Below, in pieces: positions 1 to 8,196 of a DNA stretch of 64,000 nt (position 1 is its first letter; every line of letters starts with the position of its first letter). The notes beneath the pieces were generated by a model. It was not told the origin of the DNA and made no database searches. It saw nothing but the letters and a program-made list of their open reading frames with translations. This stretch comes from Natronorubrum sulfidifaciens JCM 14089. GTDB lineage: Archaea > Halobacteriota > Halobacteria > Halobacteriales > Natrialbaceae. The position numbers and the translations under genes are program-made. The stretch spans positions 172,000-235,999 of the forward strand of contig NZ_AOHX01000037.1 of the NCBI RefSeq assembly GCF_000337735.1, in the 5' to 3' direction.

Positions 1-331
1 TCCCGCGGATAATGGTCTTCAAGTTCCAGACGTCGAACTTTCGCAGGTAACGCGAGATGAGGTCGTACAGTTGCCCGTTCGACCAATCAAGCAGATCATG
101 GAAGTGTTTTGCGAGATTCCGGTTGAGCGCGTACTCGATCAGGTCGACACCCGAGAAGCGTGCGCCGAGTTCGTTGATCTCGCGTTCGTACTCCGATTCT
201 TCCATGAACCGTGCGATCCCGCTCGGCCCCATCCGGATCAGCTTCCGATAATCTTCGTCCGCGAACAACGAGGCTCGGCGTGACCGAACGCGAGCGTTCA
301 CGTATTCCGGATTCGAGGCACCTACACTCAT
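1..331 (-). CDS. atpC: A-type ATP synthase subunit C (N-terminal part, cut by window edge)
   Basis: About 110 codons of the central-stalk subunit C (the bacterial/eukaryotic V-ATPase d homologue), which sits between the membrane rotor and the stalk. The ATG at 331 overlaps the TGA of atpE (ATGA overlap), and the frame stays open to the window edge. The readable N-terminus begins MSVGASNPEYVNARVRSRR and continues through a charged helical stretch, as usual in haloarchaeal AtpC of about 350 residues. It follows atpH-I-K-E in the standard archaeal order, so atpF-A-B-D should lie beyond position 1. The truncation is only the window boundary. Confidence 0.88.
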   Translation of the reverse strand, partial: MSVGASNPEYVNARVRSRRASLFADEDYRKLIRMGPSGIARFMEESEYEREINELGARFSGVDLIEYALNRNLAKHFHDLLDWSNGQLYDLISRYLRKFDVWNLKTIIRG

Positions 332-909
332 TGCTCGAAGAGTTGGTTGCTGATCGTCCGAAGGTTGTCTTCCCAGACGTCCTCGAGAACCGAGTCGAAC
401 GTGTTGTTCACTCGGACTCGGGACTGTTCGCTCTCGACGACGACGCCGCCGAGACAGTCGTACTCGCCGGCGAACGAGTAGCCGTCGTACGACTCGAGGA
501 TCTCCTCGAGCAGGTCCTCGTCGCTGGCACGACCGTAGACGCTGACGTCGTCGTCGGCGTCGAACTCGTCGCTTGCAGCCTCAAGCAGCGTCTGCGTCAG
601 CTCTTTGCGGCTGTCTCCCTCGAGGGATGCGAGTTCGTCTTCGACCTGGTCGTGGACGTCGCCGAGGACGTCGCGGCGGGCCTCCAGACGCTTCTGTTTC
701 GCCTCCAGCTTGGCGCTGGAGAGTCGCTGTTCACGCAGCTGTTCGATCTCACGATCGACTGCGTCTGCTGCGTCGGCGACGATCTCCTCGGCGTCCTCCT
801 CGGCGGCCGATTCGATCTCTTCGGCGCGCGCTTCGCCCTCGGCACGGATGTCCTCCGCACGCGCGTGGGCCTCTTCTCGAATGTCTTCTACGACTGTGTC
901 CAAACTCAT
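328..909 (-). CDS. atpE: A-type ATP synthase subunit E (peripheral stalk)
   Basis: A 193-residue peripheral-stalk subunit that pairs with subunit H to hold the catalytic A3B3 head against the membrane part. Residues 1 to about 100 form a long, very charged helix rich in Glu, Arg and Ala, as expected for the coiled-coil half. The remainder is the globular head-binding domain. Length and position after atpK fit the family. The stop overlaps the atpC start by four bases, so translation is probably coupled. Acidic residues dominate, as in salt-in halophiles. Confidence 0.93.
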   Translation of the reverse strand: MSLDTVVEDIREEAHARAEDIRAEGEARAEEIESAAEEDAEEIVADAADAVDREIEQLREQRLSSAKLEAKQKRLEARRDVLGDVHDQVEDELASLEGDSRKELTQTLLEAASDEFDADDDVSVYGRASDEDLLEEILESYDGYSFAGEYDCLGGVVVESEQSRVRVNNTFDSVLEDVWEDNLRTISNQLFEQ

Positions 910-931
910 TGGTAAGAGAAGGGGTGCGGTT

Positions 932-1195
932 TTAGACGACGAAGACGACGACCAGCGCCAGGATCACGAGCGTCTCAGGAAGGACGGTCATGATCAGGCC
1001 TGGGACGAACATGTCGTCGTCCTCGGCGATTGCGCCGACTGCGGCTGCGCCGATACCACGTTCTGCATATCCTGCTGCGAGTGCGGCAAGACCGACTGCG
1101 AGTGCCGCTGCACCCTCGTTCTCGAGGGTTGGGCCGCTCATTTCTTCTGCTTGCAGTGCAAGTTCCGCCAGTTCTGGTACGTTTTCAATTGCCAT
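932..1195 (-). CDS. atpK: A-type ATP synthase subunit K (membrane rotor, c-type)
   Basis: An 87-residue proteolipid that forms the rotor ring. After a short acidic N-terminus, two hydrophobic helices are visible: about residues 29-56 (Ala/Gly rich, AAALAVGLAALAAGYAERG) and about 63-87. The second contains the Glu in LPETLVI that would carry the translocated ion. It is a single-hairpin subunit, not the fused four-helix form of some archaea. It lies between atpI and atpE with short gaps of 6 and 22 bases. Confidence 0.93.
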   Translation of the reverse strand: MAIENVPELAELALQAEEMSGPTLENEGAAALAVGLAALAAGYAERGIGAAAVGAIAEDDDMFVPGLIMTVLPETLVILALVVVFVV

Positions 1196-1201
1196 TGTTA
1201 G

Positions 1202-3415
1202 TTAGTCCTCGCTGTGGTTTCGATCGGTTCCGAACGGTTCGTAGTTCTTTCCACCGCCTTCATAAAACTTCCCAAAGAACTCCACGTACTCGAGCCTGAT
1301 ACCCTGCAATCCGGCACTTGTGATACCAAGTAACAAGACCACAATGTGTCCGACGACCAGCACGAGCACACCGACGATGAACGCCCCGATCGCGACGGCG
1401 CCATCGCCCATGTGGAAGAGTCCTTCGAACATTACCTGTCCGTCCTCAGCAGTGTATCCGGTCCACGGCGCCAGGAAGGGACGGTTCCCTTCGGGCGTCT
1501 GGATCCCGCCGAACACCAGCAGATTGACGACGAACGCCATCCCACCCTTTGCGAGCAGGACTGCAGCGATTCGGGCGTAGGAGACACCGTGAGCGAACGG
1601 AATCGCGAACTCGGCGAGTTCGACGGGGTCACCGAGTGCGAGCAAGACGAGTCCGATAATGACCAACAGGAACGGGAGGGTCAGCTCGAAGCCGCCTGCA
1701 ATCGGCAGTTCGACGAGCGTCATCATCGGGAAGCCATCGAAACCGAGATCGAAGGCTGCGCCGTCGAACGTGGTGAACAGGAACTCAGGTTTGACGTCCG
1801 CTGCCTGTGGCGTGAACACCCAGATCCAGATCCCGTTGAGCATCAGCATCCACGAGCCGCTGTGGGTAAGTGCTCCCCAGAGACCGTGGCCGTGCTGGAT
1901 GTTCTCGACGAAGTCCAGAATGTAACCGATGTTCAGGTGGATGATACCGAACAGGAGACTCACGATGAGCCACGCTAACGCGAAGTCAAGCGTGGCGGGT
2001 GAGAGTCCTTTGTCACCCATCGGTGCACCGGCATCTCCGAACAGGATGTAGCCGAGTTCGTGGATCCCGAAGATCTCTCCGAACAGTATGCCGAAGAAGA
2101 TCGTGAACCCACCACACCACATCGCAACACCGCCGAGACTCGTGATCCCGGGGCTGTCGAAGCTCTGGTACATGTAGAACCCGACCAGGACGTACAGCAG
2201 TCCGTAGCCGACGTCGCTGATCATGAACCCGAAGAACAGCGGGAACGTCAGGAACATGAAGATCGTCGGATCGAGTTCGTTGTATTTCGGTCGGTTGACT
2301 GCCTGAACGAGCGTTTCGAACGGCTTGGCAGCCGACGGGTTCTTCTGAATCGTCGGTGGCTGATCGTCCATCGTGACGGTCGAGCCACCGTCGGTGACGG
2401 CTTTCTGCTGTTTGCCGTCGTCTTCGGTGTCCGCTGTTGGCTGCTCGTCGTCGGCGACCGTTTCGTGGTGTGAGCCACCGTGTCGGTCGTAGCTCGCGCG
2501 CTCGAGTTCTTCGATCTCGACGCTGTCACCGACGGCGTCGTCGAGCGTTGCAACGAGGCGCTCGTACTCATCGCTCGGGATCCAGCCCTCAGCGATGAAC
2601 GCGCGATCCGTCGTCGCGAACTGCAGCGGTGCTTCCGCACGCTGGACGTCGATGGTCAGCTTCTCTTCGACGCGAAGGAGGAAGCTGGCTTCCGCCAGCT
2701 TGATCTCCTCGAGTTCCGCGTCGATGTCTTCGATTTCGTACTCGAGTTCGCGTTTGCGCTCCTCGAGTTCGTCGACGTACGCACTCGGGGTCTGTTCGGT
2801 CTCCGGCACCGGATGCCGGGTAAACTCGATCCCGACGAGTGCATCGCCGAGCGGGTCCGAGCCGGCGCCGTCTGTCGGCGCGGCCACGATCGCCACGACG
2901 TCGCCACCGGTGAACAGTTCGAAGGCGTCGATGTCGTCTGCAGCGTCGACAGCCGCTTCGATCTGGTCCTGTGGCCCTTCGCCGACGACGATCTCGACCG
3001 AGTCATACCCCGACAGGAGGTCGAGGTCGATCCCCAGTTCCGCAAAGGGAGCGACACGGGTGATCTTCTCGTCGACCTGTCGAAGCTCCTCGCGGACCTC
3101 CGCACGCTGGTCGTCGAGTTCGTTGACTCGGGTTCGAATCTCCTCGATTCGGTCTTCCCAGTTGTCTCCGAGCGTCCCTGGTTCGGCCTCGTCGGCCGAC
3201 AGCTCCAGGGTACTCTCGAGCGCTCGGACGGTGACCAGCTTCTGTGAGGCGTCGTCGGCACCCTCGATCGGGTTACCGTTGTCGAAGCCTTCCCAGGAAC
3301 CGTCGTAGTCCGAGAGATGGACCAGGTTCAGTCCGTGTACCGTCTCGATGACCGTGGGCATGACGCCCTTGGAACCGGTCACCGAGACCTTGCTCATCCG
3401 TTCAGGTCTGAGCAT
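1202..3415 (-). CDS. atpI: A-type ATP synthase subunit I (a-subunit, ion channel half)
   Basis: A 737-residue stator subunit. Residues 1 to about 390 are a cytoplasmic arm with coiled-coil stretches (around residues 85-125 and 230-265) and a Glu/Asp/Gln-rich linker. From about residue 410 there are seven or eight membrane helices, beginning with the FLTFPLFFGFMISDVGYG region typical of the family. This part supplies the ion half-channels facing the AtpK ring. The start at 3415 overlaps the end of atpH. The next Met, six codons downstream (MSKVSV), is a possible alternative start. Confidence 0.94.
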   Translation of the reverse strand: MLRPERMSKVSVTGSKGVMPTVIETVHGLNLVHLSDYDGSWEGFDNGNPIEGADDASQKLVTVRALESTLELSADEAEPGTLGDNWEDRIEEIRTRVNELDDQRAEVREELRQVDEKITRVAPFAELGIDLDLLSGYDSVEIVVGEGPQDQIEAAVDAADDIDAFELFTGGDVVAIVAAPTDGAGSDPLGDALVGIEFTRHPVPETEQTPSAYVDELEERKRELEYEIEDIDAELEEIKLAEASFLLRVEEKLTIDVQRAEAPLQFATTDRAFIAEGWIPSDEYERLVATLDDAVGDSVEIEELERASYDRHGGSHHETVADDEQPTADTEDDGKQQKAVTDGGSTVTMDDQPPTIQKNPSAAKPFETLVQAVNRPKYNELDPTIFMFLTFPLFFGFMISDVGYGLLYVLVGFYMYQSFDSPGITSLGGVAMWCGGFTIFFGILFGEIFGIHELGYILFGDAGAPMGDKGLSPATLDFALAWLIVSLLFGIIHLNIGYILDFVENIQHGHGLWGALTHSGSWMLMLNGIWIWVFTPQAADVKPEFLFTTFDGAAFDLGFDGFPMMTLVELPIAGGFELTLPFLLVIIGLVLLALGDPVELAEFAIPFAHGVSYARIAAVLLAKGGMAFVVNLLVFGGIQTPEGNRPFLAPWTGYTAEDGQVMFEGLFHMGDGAVAIGAFIVGVLVLVVGHIVVLLLGITSAGLQGIRLEYVEFFGKFYEGGGKNYEPFGTDRNHSED

Positions 3416-3734
3416 GCACGTCCTCCTGGAACAGTTCGACGACGTGGTCAGTCACTTCGTCGACCCGGCTTTGGGCGCGCTCGGCGAGTGCCTCGCGCTC
3501 CTGTTCTCCGCTCTCGAGGACGCGTTCGCTTTCCGCATCGATCTCCTCGCGCGCCTCCTCGAGACGGCGCTCTTTGAGATCCCGCGCTTCTTGTTCCGCT
3601 TCCGTGCGAATCTCCTCGGCACGTTTCCGGGCCTCGGCTATTCGCTCGTCGCGGTCGTTTTGTGCCAATGCGACGATCTCGTCGGCTTCCTCTTCCGCCG
3701 ACTTTATTCGTTCGAGAACCTCTGGCCTCGGCAT
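3402..3734 (-). CDS. atpH: A-type ATP synthase subunit H (peripheral stalk), first gene of operon
   Basis: A 110-residue, almost wholly helical, highly charged protein (MPRPEVLERIKSAEEEADE) that forms the peripheral-stalk coiled coil with AtpE. It opens the atpH-I-K-E-C operon and overlaps atpI by 14 bases. On the minus strand a TATA-like catatacg lies at about 3765-3772, roughly 30 bases before the ATG, so the operon mRNA probably starts with almost no leader. Length and composition match haloarchaeal AhaH. The divergent neighbour is the methyltransferase at 3893. Confidence 0.9.
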   Translation of the reverse strand: MPRPEVLERIKSAEEEADEIVALAQNDRDERIAEARKRAEEIRTEAEQEARDLKERRLEEAREEIDAESERVLESGEQEREALAERAQSRVDEVTDHVVELFQEDVHAQT

Positions 3735-3892
3735 ACTCTAAGCAAACGGATGTTTACCAGAGCGCGTATATGGTAGTTGCGAAAGTCGTTCAGTATTTGC
3801 AAGGGGAAATCGGGTCGTTGCTCCTCGATTGGCCACGGGTTCCATCGCACGGAACAGCAGACCTATCCCGGTCCGGTCGAAACGACTGCATA

Positions 3893-4516
3893 ATGGGAAT
3901 CCTCGAGAACAAGGCTCGGGCTCGACTGTTCTATAAGTACCTCTCGAAGGTCTACGACCAGATCAACCCCTTCATCTGGAACGAGGAGATGCGAACGGAG
4001 GCTCTCGAACTGCTCGAGTTCGAAGACGAGATGACCGTCCTCGACGTCGGCTGTGGCACCGGCTTTGCGACTGAGGGCTTACTCGAGCACGTCGACGAGG
4101 TGTATGCACTCGACCAGAGTGAACACCAACTCGAGAAAGCCTACGCGAAGTTCGGCAAGCGCGCACCACCCGTCCACTTCCACCGTGGTGACGCCGAACG
4201 GCTGCCGTTTGCGACGGATACGTTCGACGTCGTCTGGTCGTCCGGTTCGATCGAGTACTGGCCGAATCCGATCCTCGCGCTCCGGGAGTTCCGTCGCGTG
4301 TTGAAACCCGGTGGGCAGGTGCTCGTCGTCGGTCCGAACTACCCTGACAACGTGATCGCACAGAAACTCGCCGACTCGATCATGCTCTTCTATGACGAGT
4401 ACGAGGCCGATCGAATGTTCAAGGAAGCCGGCTTCGAAGACGTCAAACACATGTTCCAGGGTCCTGCGTACGACCCCGAAGTCGCGATCACGACGATCGG
4501 TCGCGCACCCGAGTAA
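3893..4516 (+). CDS. SAM-dependent methyltransferase, MPBQ/MSBQ-like (quinone type)
   Basis: A 207-residue class I methyltransferase. Motif I is VLDVGCGTGFATEG at about residues 48-61, an acidic loop end follows (YALDQSE), and motif II/III is FDVVWSSGSIEYWPNP. The post-motif EFRRVLKPGGQVLVVGP is of the UbiE/MPBQ type. The start was placed at the ATG beginning MGILENKARARLFYKYLSKVYDQ, because upstream in-frame codons are not family-like. Related haloarchaeal proteins are annotated as menaquinone/plastoquinone-type methyltransferases, so methylation of the menaquinone ring is a reasonable guess, but the substrate is not shown by sequence. It is divergent from the ATP synthase operon. Confidence 0.85.
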   Translation: MGILENKARARLFYKYLSKVYDQINPFIWNEEMRTEALELLEFEDEMTVLDVGCGTGFATEGLLEHVDEVYALDQSEHQLEKAYAKFGKRAPPVHFHRGDAERLPFATDTFDVVWSSGSIEYWPNPILALREFRRVLKPGGQVLVVGPNYPDNVIAQKLADSIMLFYDEYEADRMFKEAGFEDVKHMFQGPAYDPEVAITTIGRAPE

Positions 4517-4532
4517 CGGACGACTGCCGCGG

Positions 4533-5039
4533 TTATCTCGCCGTCGCCTCGAGCACTGCGATACGAGCGTCGTCGACGGTGAGCGTAACGGTGACCACGT
4601 CGCCGGTTTCGATGTGGGGGTCGTTCGTGTCGGCGACGACGACGGTTGCACGCTCTCCGGCCCGCCATTCGGAGTCCGTCGCCGCGTTGAACGGACCAGT
4701 CGGCGTTCCATCGAACCCGGTTGCACCGACGAACGGGACGGGTGGCTGGTTCGTCAGGTCCTCGTCGTCGACGGCAACCGTCATCGACAGCGCCGTCACA
4801 TCGATCGGTTCGCCACCGACGTGTTCGATCGTGATCGTCGACGTCTCGCCGTCGACAGCGAGGTCGAACGCTGTGGTCGGTGCGCCTGCTTCGAGCGAGA
4901 GCGCGCCGACGCCGACGGCGACGACGGCCGCCAATGCGACGGTGAGTGCGAGCAGGGCGACGAGACCGACGAGTGGACTGAGCCCTCGGCTCGCGCCGAG
5001 CGTGGCAGTCGGGTGGTTCGCATCTGGACGATCGGTCAC
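4533..5039 (-). CDS. Archaeal type IV pilin-like protein
   Basis: A 168-residue protein with the class III signal of archaeal pilins: a short charged N-terminus, then RGLSPLVGLVALLALTVALA at about residues 19-38, which would be cut by a prepilin peptidase before the hydrophobic helix. The rest is a beta-rich acidic domain with possible Ig-like strands. It fits the haloarchaeal family with a pilin N-terminal domain. No pilus assembly genes (PilB/PilC) are nearby, so it may be a minor pilin or a secreted protein using the pilin route. It is convergent with the methyltransferase, 16 bases apart. Confidence 0.75.
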   Translation of the reverse strand: MTDRPDANHPTATLGASRGLSPLVGLVALLALTVALAAVVAVGVGALSLEAGAPTTAFDLAVDGETSTITIEHVGGEPIDVTALSMTVAVDDEDLTNQPPVPFVGATGFDGTPTGPFNAATDSEWRAGERATVVVADTNDPHIETGDVVTVTLTVDDARIAVLEATAR

Positions 5040-5135
5040 GCACCGCTTTGGTTGCTCGTTCGAATATAAACGTTCGCTCGATCGTTATCACCGGCACTGC
5101 TCCCGTACTCCTCGAGTACCTACAAGAGCGTGCTC

Positions 5136-5209
5136 ATACGGACTGTTGTCGTCGTGATCGTTGGTTACCAACCCAGTAATCGACGATAAAACGGGACCGC
5201 AGTCCGTAT
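5136..5209. repeat. Dispersed stop-codon palindrome, copy 1
   Basis: A 74-bp imperfect palindrome. The left arm is ATACGGACTGTTGTC (5136-5150) and the right arm is GGGACCGCAGTCCGTAT (5193-5209). The outer ten bases pair perfectly. Inside is a smaller hairpin, GTTGGTTACCAAC, flanked by CGTCG and CGACG. The right end continues into the minus-strand stop codon of the 5209-6411 gene, so in that gene's sense the element begins TGATACGG. Related copies are at 22276, 37810 and 49557. Compared with those, this copy has a different but still complementary stem sequence, which supports a real hairpin. Confidence 0.75.
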
Positions 5210-6411
5210 CAGTTGCCGACAGTAACGTCGCTACTGCCCTGTTCGGTGGTTACTGACAACTGGTATGATTCGGCCGGCGGGACGAACCAGATGATCCCGT
5301 CACTGTCGGTTTCACCGATCTCGAGCCCATCAACCGCGACCGTTGCTGTCTCGGAGACGGTGCCGTCGGCGTCGGTCACGATGAGCATGGTCGGGCCGTT
5401 TGCTGGCGTTTCGTTGAGCGACAGTCGGTGCTCACCGTCGACCCAGACCGTTTCGGTCTCCGTCGGCAGCGAGGTGTAACTCAGCTCCTGTACTTCACGG
5501 TGGACGTTCCCGGTCCCCCCGTCGAGATACGCCTCGAGTCGACCCTGATCGTGGGTGGCCTGAATCTGGTAGAGGTTCACCGCCGTGTGCTCCCGTGCGC
5601 CTGCGGACTGTCTGTTCTCGAACACCCACGGGTACAGCTCGCCAGCGTACTCGTAGGCATCAGAGATATCATCGAACTCGCTTCCCCACGCCGCCTCGCG
5701 GTTGTCGAATCTGGTCGTTTCACGGATGTACTCTCCGTCGAGCATCGAGAGCGTGTACCCAGTTTCGGATGTCTGGACCGTCACCATCGTCTCGGCTCCG
5801 ACGCCACGGGCTGCCGTTTCGAGGTGTGACCGAACTGGTGTCTGATGCATCTCGAGGGCGTTTTGTTCGTCTTGAACCGACAGCGAGTAGTCGGAAATCC
5901 GGTTCGTTCGCTCCTCGAGCGCGTCGAGGGTGTCCGTCAGGACTGCTGCCTCGTTGTGGTTTCGAAGCACGAGCTGGAGGAGTTCCGTCGTCGACAGCTC
6001 GCCTGCAGCGTGCGCTCTCACGGCGTCTTGCTCCCGTTGCTCGAGTTCGTCCGCCCGGTCCATGACCTGATCGTAGGCGTCCTCAACCAACACTTCACGT
6101 TTGGTCATGCTTGCGTCTTCGAACTCGTGGTCGACGATCGTATACTGGGCGTAGTCCGTTCGTAACTCGTCTTCCGTGCCCGCAAGCACCGTTCCGAGGT
6201 CGGGTCCGTACGTCACGGTATCGCTTCTCACCTCACCCTCGAGCGAGAGGCGGGTGGTCGTCTCGTCGGCCGCGTCGTCGTTCGTCGTCTGGTCTTGTAG
6301 CTCCGCCTGCAACTGGGCTTGCATCCCATCTCCAGGACTCGCTGCGACCGGGAGTGCGACGAGCGAGAAGACGAGAAGCAACGCGAGGAGGGCGGGGGTC
6401 GCGCTGTTCAT
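5209..6411 (-). CDS. Secreted/membrane-associated haloarchaeal protein with C-terminal beta domain
   Basis: A 400-residue protein from the ATG that starts MNSATPALLALLLVFSLVAL. That stretch is a convincing Sec signal peptide, while the 20 codons upstream in the same frame are not. Residues 100-230 are Glu/Gln/Leu-rich and predicted helical or coiled coil. The last 70 residues (VDGLEIGETDSDGIIWFVPP) resemble a carboxypeptidase-regulatory or PEGA-like beta domain. I do not recognise a function; it may belong to a Halobacteria-only DUF family (possibly DUF7096, unchecked). It is divergent from the membrane winged-helix gene at 6635, 223 bases away, which suggests a functional pair. Confidence 0.65.
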   Translation of the reverse strand: MNSATPALLALLLVFSLVALPVAASPGDGMQAQLQAELQDQTTNDDAADETTTRLSLEGEVRSDTVTYGPDLGTVLAGTEDELRTDYAQYTIVDHEFEDASMTKREVLVEDAYDQVMDRADELEQREQDAVRAHAAGELSTTELLQLVLRNHNEAAVLTDTLDALEERTNRISDYSLSVQDEQNALEMHQTPVRSHLETAARGVGAETMVTVQTSETGYTLSMLDGEYIRETTRFDNREAAWGSEFDDISDAYEYAGELYPWVFENRQSAGAREHTAVNLYQIQATHDQGRLEAYLDGGTGNVHREVQELSYTSLPTETETVWVDGEHRLSLNETPANGPTMLIVTDADGTVSETATVAVDGLEIGETDSDGIIWFVPPAESYQLSVTTEQGSSDVTVGN

Positions 6412-6634
6412 CGATCCACTGTATGAACTCTTGATACAAAAACTGGTCGCACTCACATCTACAGCGATCACACCGTCAGAGTCGTGAATTAAGCGTTGTT
6501 TACCGCCGTTTCATCTCGTTTCGTCCGTATTCGAAGTTCCGTTCGGCCCACAGAGACGCTTTACAGCCGCTGGTAACGCTTTATTTTTCGATGGAAAGGG
6601 TTTTTTCCCCGGGGGGACCACCCTGTTGGTACGT

Positions 6635-8002
6635 ATGCGGGTATCCACCGCCATTAGAGTCGCCCTCGTAGTCCTCCTCACGACATCCCTCCTCGGGGCG
6701 GTGGTCGCCACACCGGCTGTTGCCGCCTCCACGTCCGAGCCGCTCCAGACGGACACAGCCGCCGATCGGCCACTGCTAGCGTGGTCTTCGACGACGCCCT
6801 CAGAGCCGACAACTGCGCCACAGTTGGCACCGACACAGGCGACAATCGACGAGCCCCAGTCAGAACAGGTCGTTCGGATCAACGTCACCGACTCCGGGGA
6901 TGCGAGATGGACGATCGAGAGCTACTTCCTCCTCACTGACGACGACGAACACGCGGTGTTTGACGAGTACGCCGACGAGGTGACACGCGGACAACGGGAT
7001 GTGACGTACGACGTCCAGCAGTTCGAGCCGTTCCGCCAGACCGCCCAGCAGGCGACCGACCGTGAGATGTCACTCGAGAACGCGGACTGGGACGATCCAC
7101 GGATCGTCTCACCCGAAGAGGCAGGTCTCGATGCGCAATCGCTACCTGAGACCGACGACGACTCCGAAATCCGTGTCGGCGTGATCGCTTACTCGTTCAC
7201 CTGGACGAACTTTGCGGCCGTCGACGGCGACCGGATCTACTTCGGTGATGCCTTTCAGGCGGACACCGGCGTCTGGTTCTCGCTGACCGACGACCAGCGT
7301 CTCGTCATCGAATCGCCATCCGGCTACGCGCTCAGCGCGGAGGCATCGACCTCGCTCCAGTGGACCGGTCCCGCCCAGTTTAGCGACGACGATCTCCAGA
7401 TCATCTTCGTTCGCAGCGCCAGTGGGACCGGCGCTGGTGCCGTCCCGACAGCCGCCGTTCCCGACTGGCTGCTCGCTGGTGTTGTCGGACTCGTCATCGC
7501 CGTCGGTGTGGGCAGCTATCTCCTCGCGCGTCGACGGCCAGCCGGTGAGTTGCCGGCACCGATCGCTCGGCTGCGAGCACACGTCGTGACCCTTCCGGGT
7601 ATCCGCCAACTCCGTGCACGCGGGTCCGACGAGCAGCCACCCGACGCGTCGGTCACGCCCGACAGCGACCGCGACCAACTGCAGTCAGCCACCGAACGCG
7701 GGGCCGACGCTGCCGGTGTCGGCTCGCCCGCCGAATCCGGCACGCAACTCGAGTACGACGAGCCGGTCGACGACGGGATCGATCCCGAACTCTTGAGCGA
7801 CGAGGAGCGTGTCCTTCGGCTGCTCAAACGAAACGGTGGCCGAATGAAGCAGGGCTCGATCGTGTCGGAGACCGGCTGGTCGAACGCCAAGGTCTCACAA
7901 CTGCTCTCACAGATGGACGACGACGACGAAATCGAGAAGCTTCGGATCGGCCGCGAGAACCTCATTACGCTCCCCAACGTTGATCCAACCGAGATCAGAT
8001 AA
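6635..8002 (+). CDS. Membrane-anchored winged-helix regulator with extracellular domain
   Basis: A 455-residue protein. Residues 1-32 form a signal peptide or anchor (MRVSTAIRVALVVLLTTSLL). About 70-265 is a beta-rich extracellular domain of the type found in haloarchaeal DUF7345-like proteins. One membrane helix lies at about 274-295 (PDWLLAGVVGLVIAVGVGS). An acidic linker follows. About 385-450 is a winged helix (LSDEERVLRLLKRNGGRMKQ, then a SETGWSNAKVSQLLSQMDDD recognition helix). The ATG at 6635 was preferred over an in-frame TTG nine bases upstream. The layout predicts outside sensing coupled to DNA binding at the membrane. Signal and targets are unknown; the divergent secreted protein at 5209 is the obvious partner. 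Confidence 0.75.
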   Translation: MRVSTAIRVALVVLLTTSLLGAVVATPAVAASTSEPLQTDTAADRPLLAWSSTTPSEPTTAPQLAPTQATIDEPQSEQVVRINVTDSGDARWTIESYFLLTDDDEHAVFDEYADEVTRGQRDVTYDVQQFEPFRQTAQQATDREMSLENADWDDPRIVSPEEAGLDAQSLPETDDDSEIRVGVIAYSFTWTNFAAVDGDRIYFGDAFQADTGVWFSLTDDQRLVIESPSGYALSAEASTSLQWTGPAQFSDDDLQIIFVRSASGTGAGAVPTAAVPDWLLAGVVGLVIAVGVGSYLLARRRPAGELPAPIARLRAHVVTLPGIRQLRARGSDEQPPDASVTPDSDRDQLQSATERGADAAGVGSPAESGTQLEYDEPVDDGIDPELLSDEERVLRLLKRNGGRMKQGSIVSETGWSNAKVSQLLSQMDDDDEIEKLRIGRENLITLPNVDPTEIR

Positions 8003-8065
8003 AAAGCCACTCGCTCGCTTTGCTCGCTCGTGGTCTGAAACCTACGCCAGCGGCGTCCGCTCGAC
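8001..8065. repeat. Direct repeat, copy 1 (duplicate of the radical SAM gene 3' end)
   Basis: Sixty-five bases identical to 8132-8196, offset by exactly 131 bases. The second copy carries the stop codon and last codons of the minus-strand radical SAM gene (8173) plus its downstream sequence. This first copy would also encode the tail VERTPLA and a stop in the minus direction. It therefore looks like a tandem duplication of the gene's 3' end. It abuts the 3' end of the winged-helix gene, whose TAA ends at 8002. Confidence 0.85.
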
Positions 8066-8131
8066 GACCTGCCACGTGTACCTTTTTCTCGTCGGATTCG
8101 CTTCGCTCACCCTCCTCCAAAAATCTACGCG

Positions 8132-8196
8132 AAAAAGCCACTCGCTCGCTTTGCTCGCTCGTGGTCTGAAACCTACGCCAGCGGCGTCCGCTCGAC
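8132..8196. repeat. Direct repeat, copy 2 (contains 3' end of radical SAM gene)
   Basis: Identical to 8001-8065. It overlaps the last codons and stop of the radical SAM gene (stop at 8173-8175) and about 40 bases downstream. The spacer between copies includes a short T-tract (8083-8087) and gattcgcttcgctc, a motif common in haloarchaeal intergenic DNA. Confidence 0.85.

Noticed and set aside
6592..6620. T-run next to C- and G-runs upstream of the winged-helix gene, possible terminator
   Set aside because: No gene ends there on either strand; the region is the divergent promoter.
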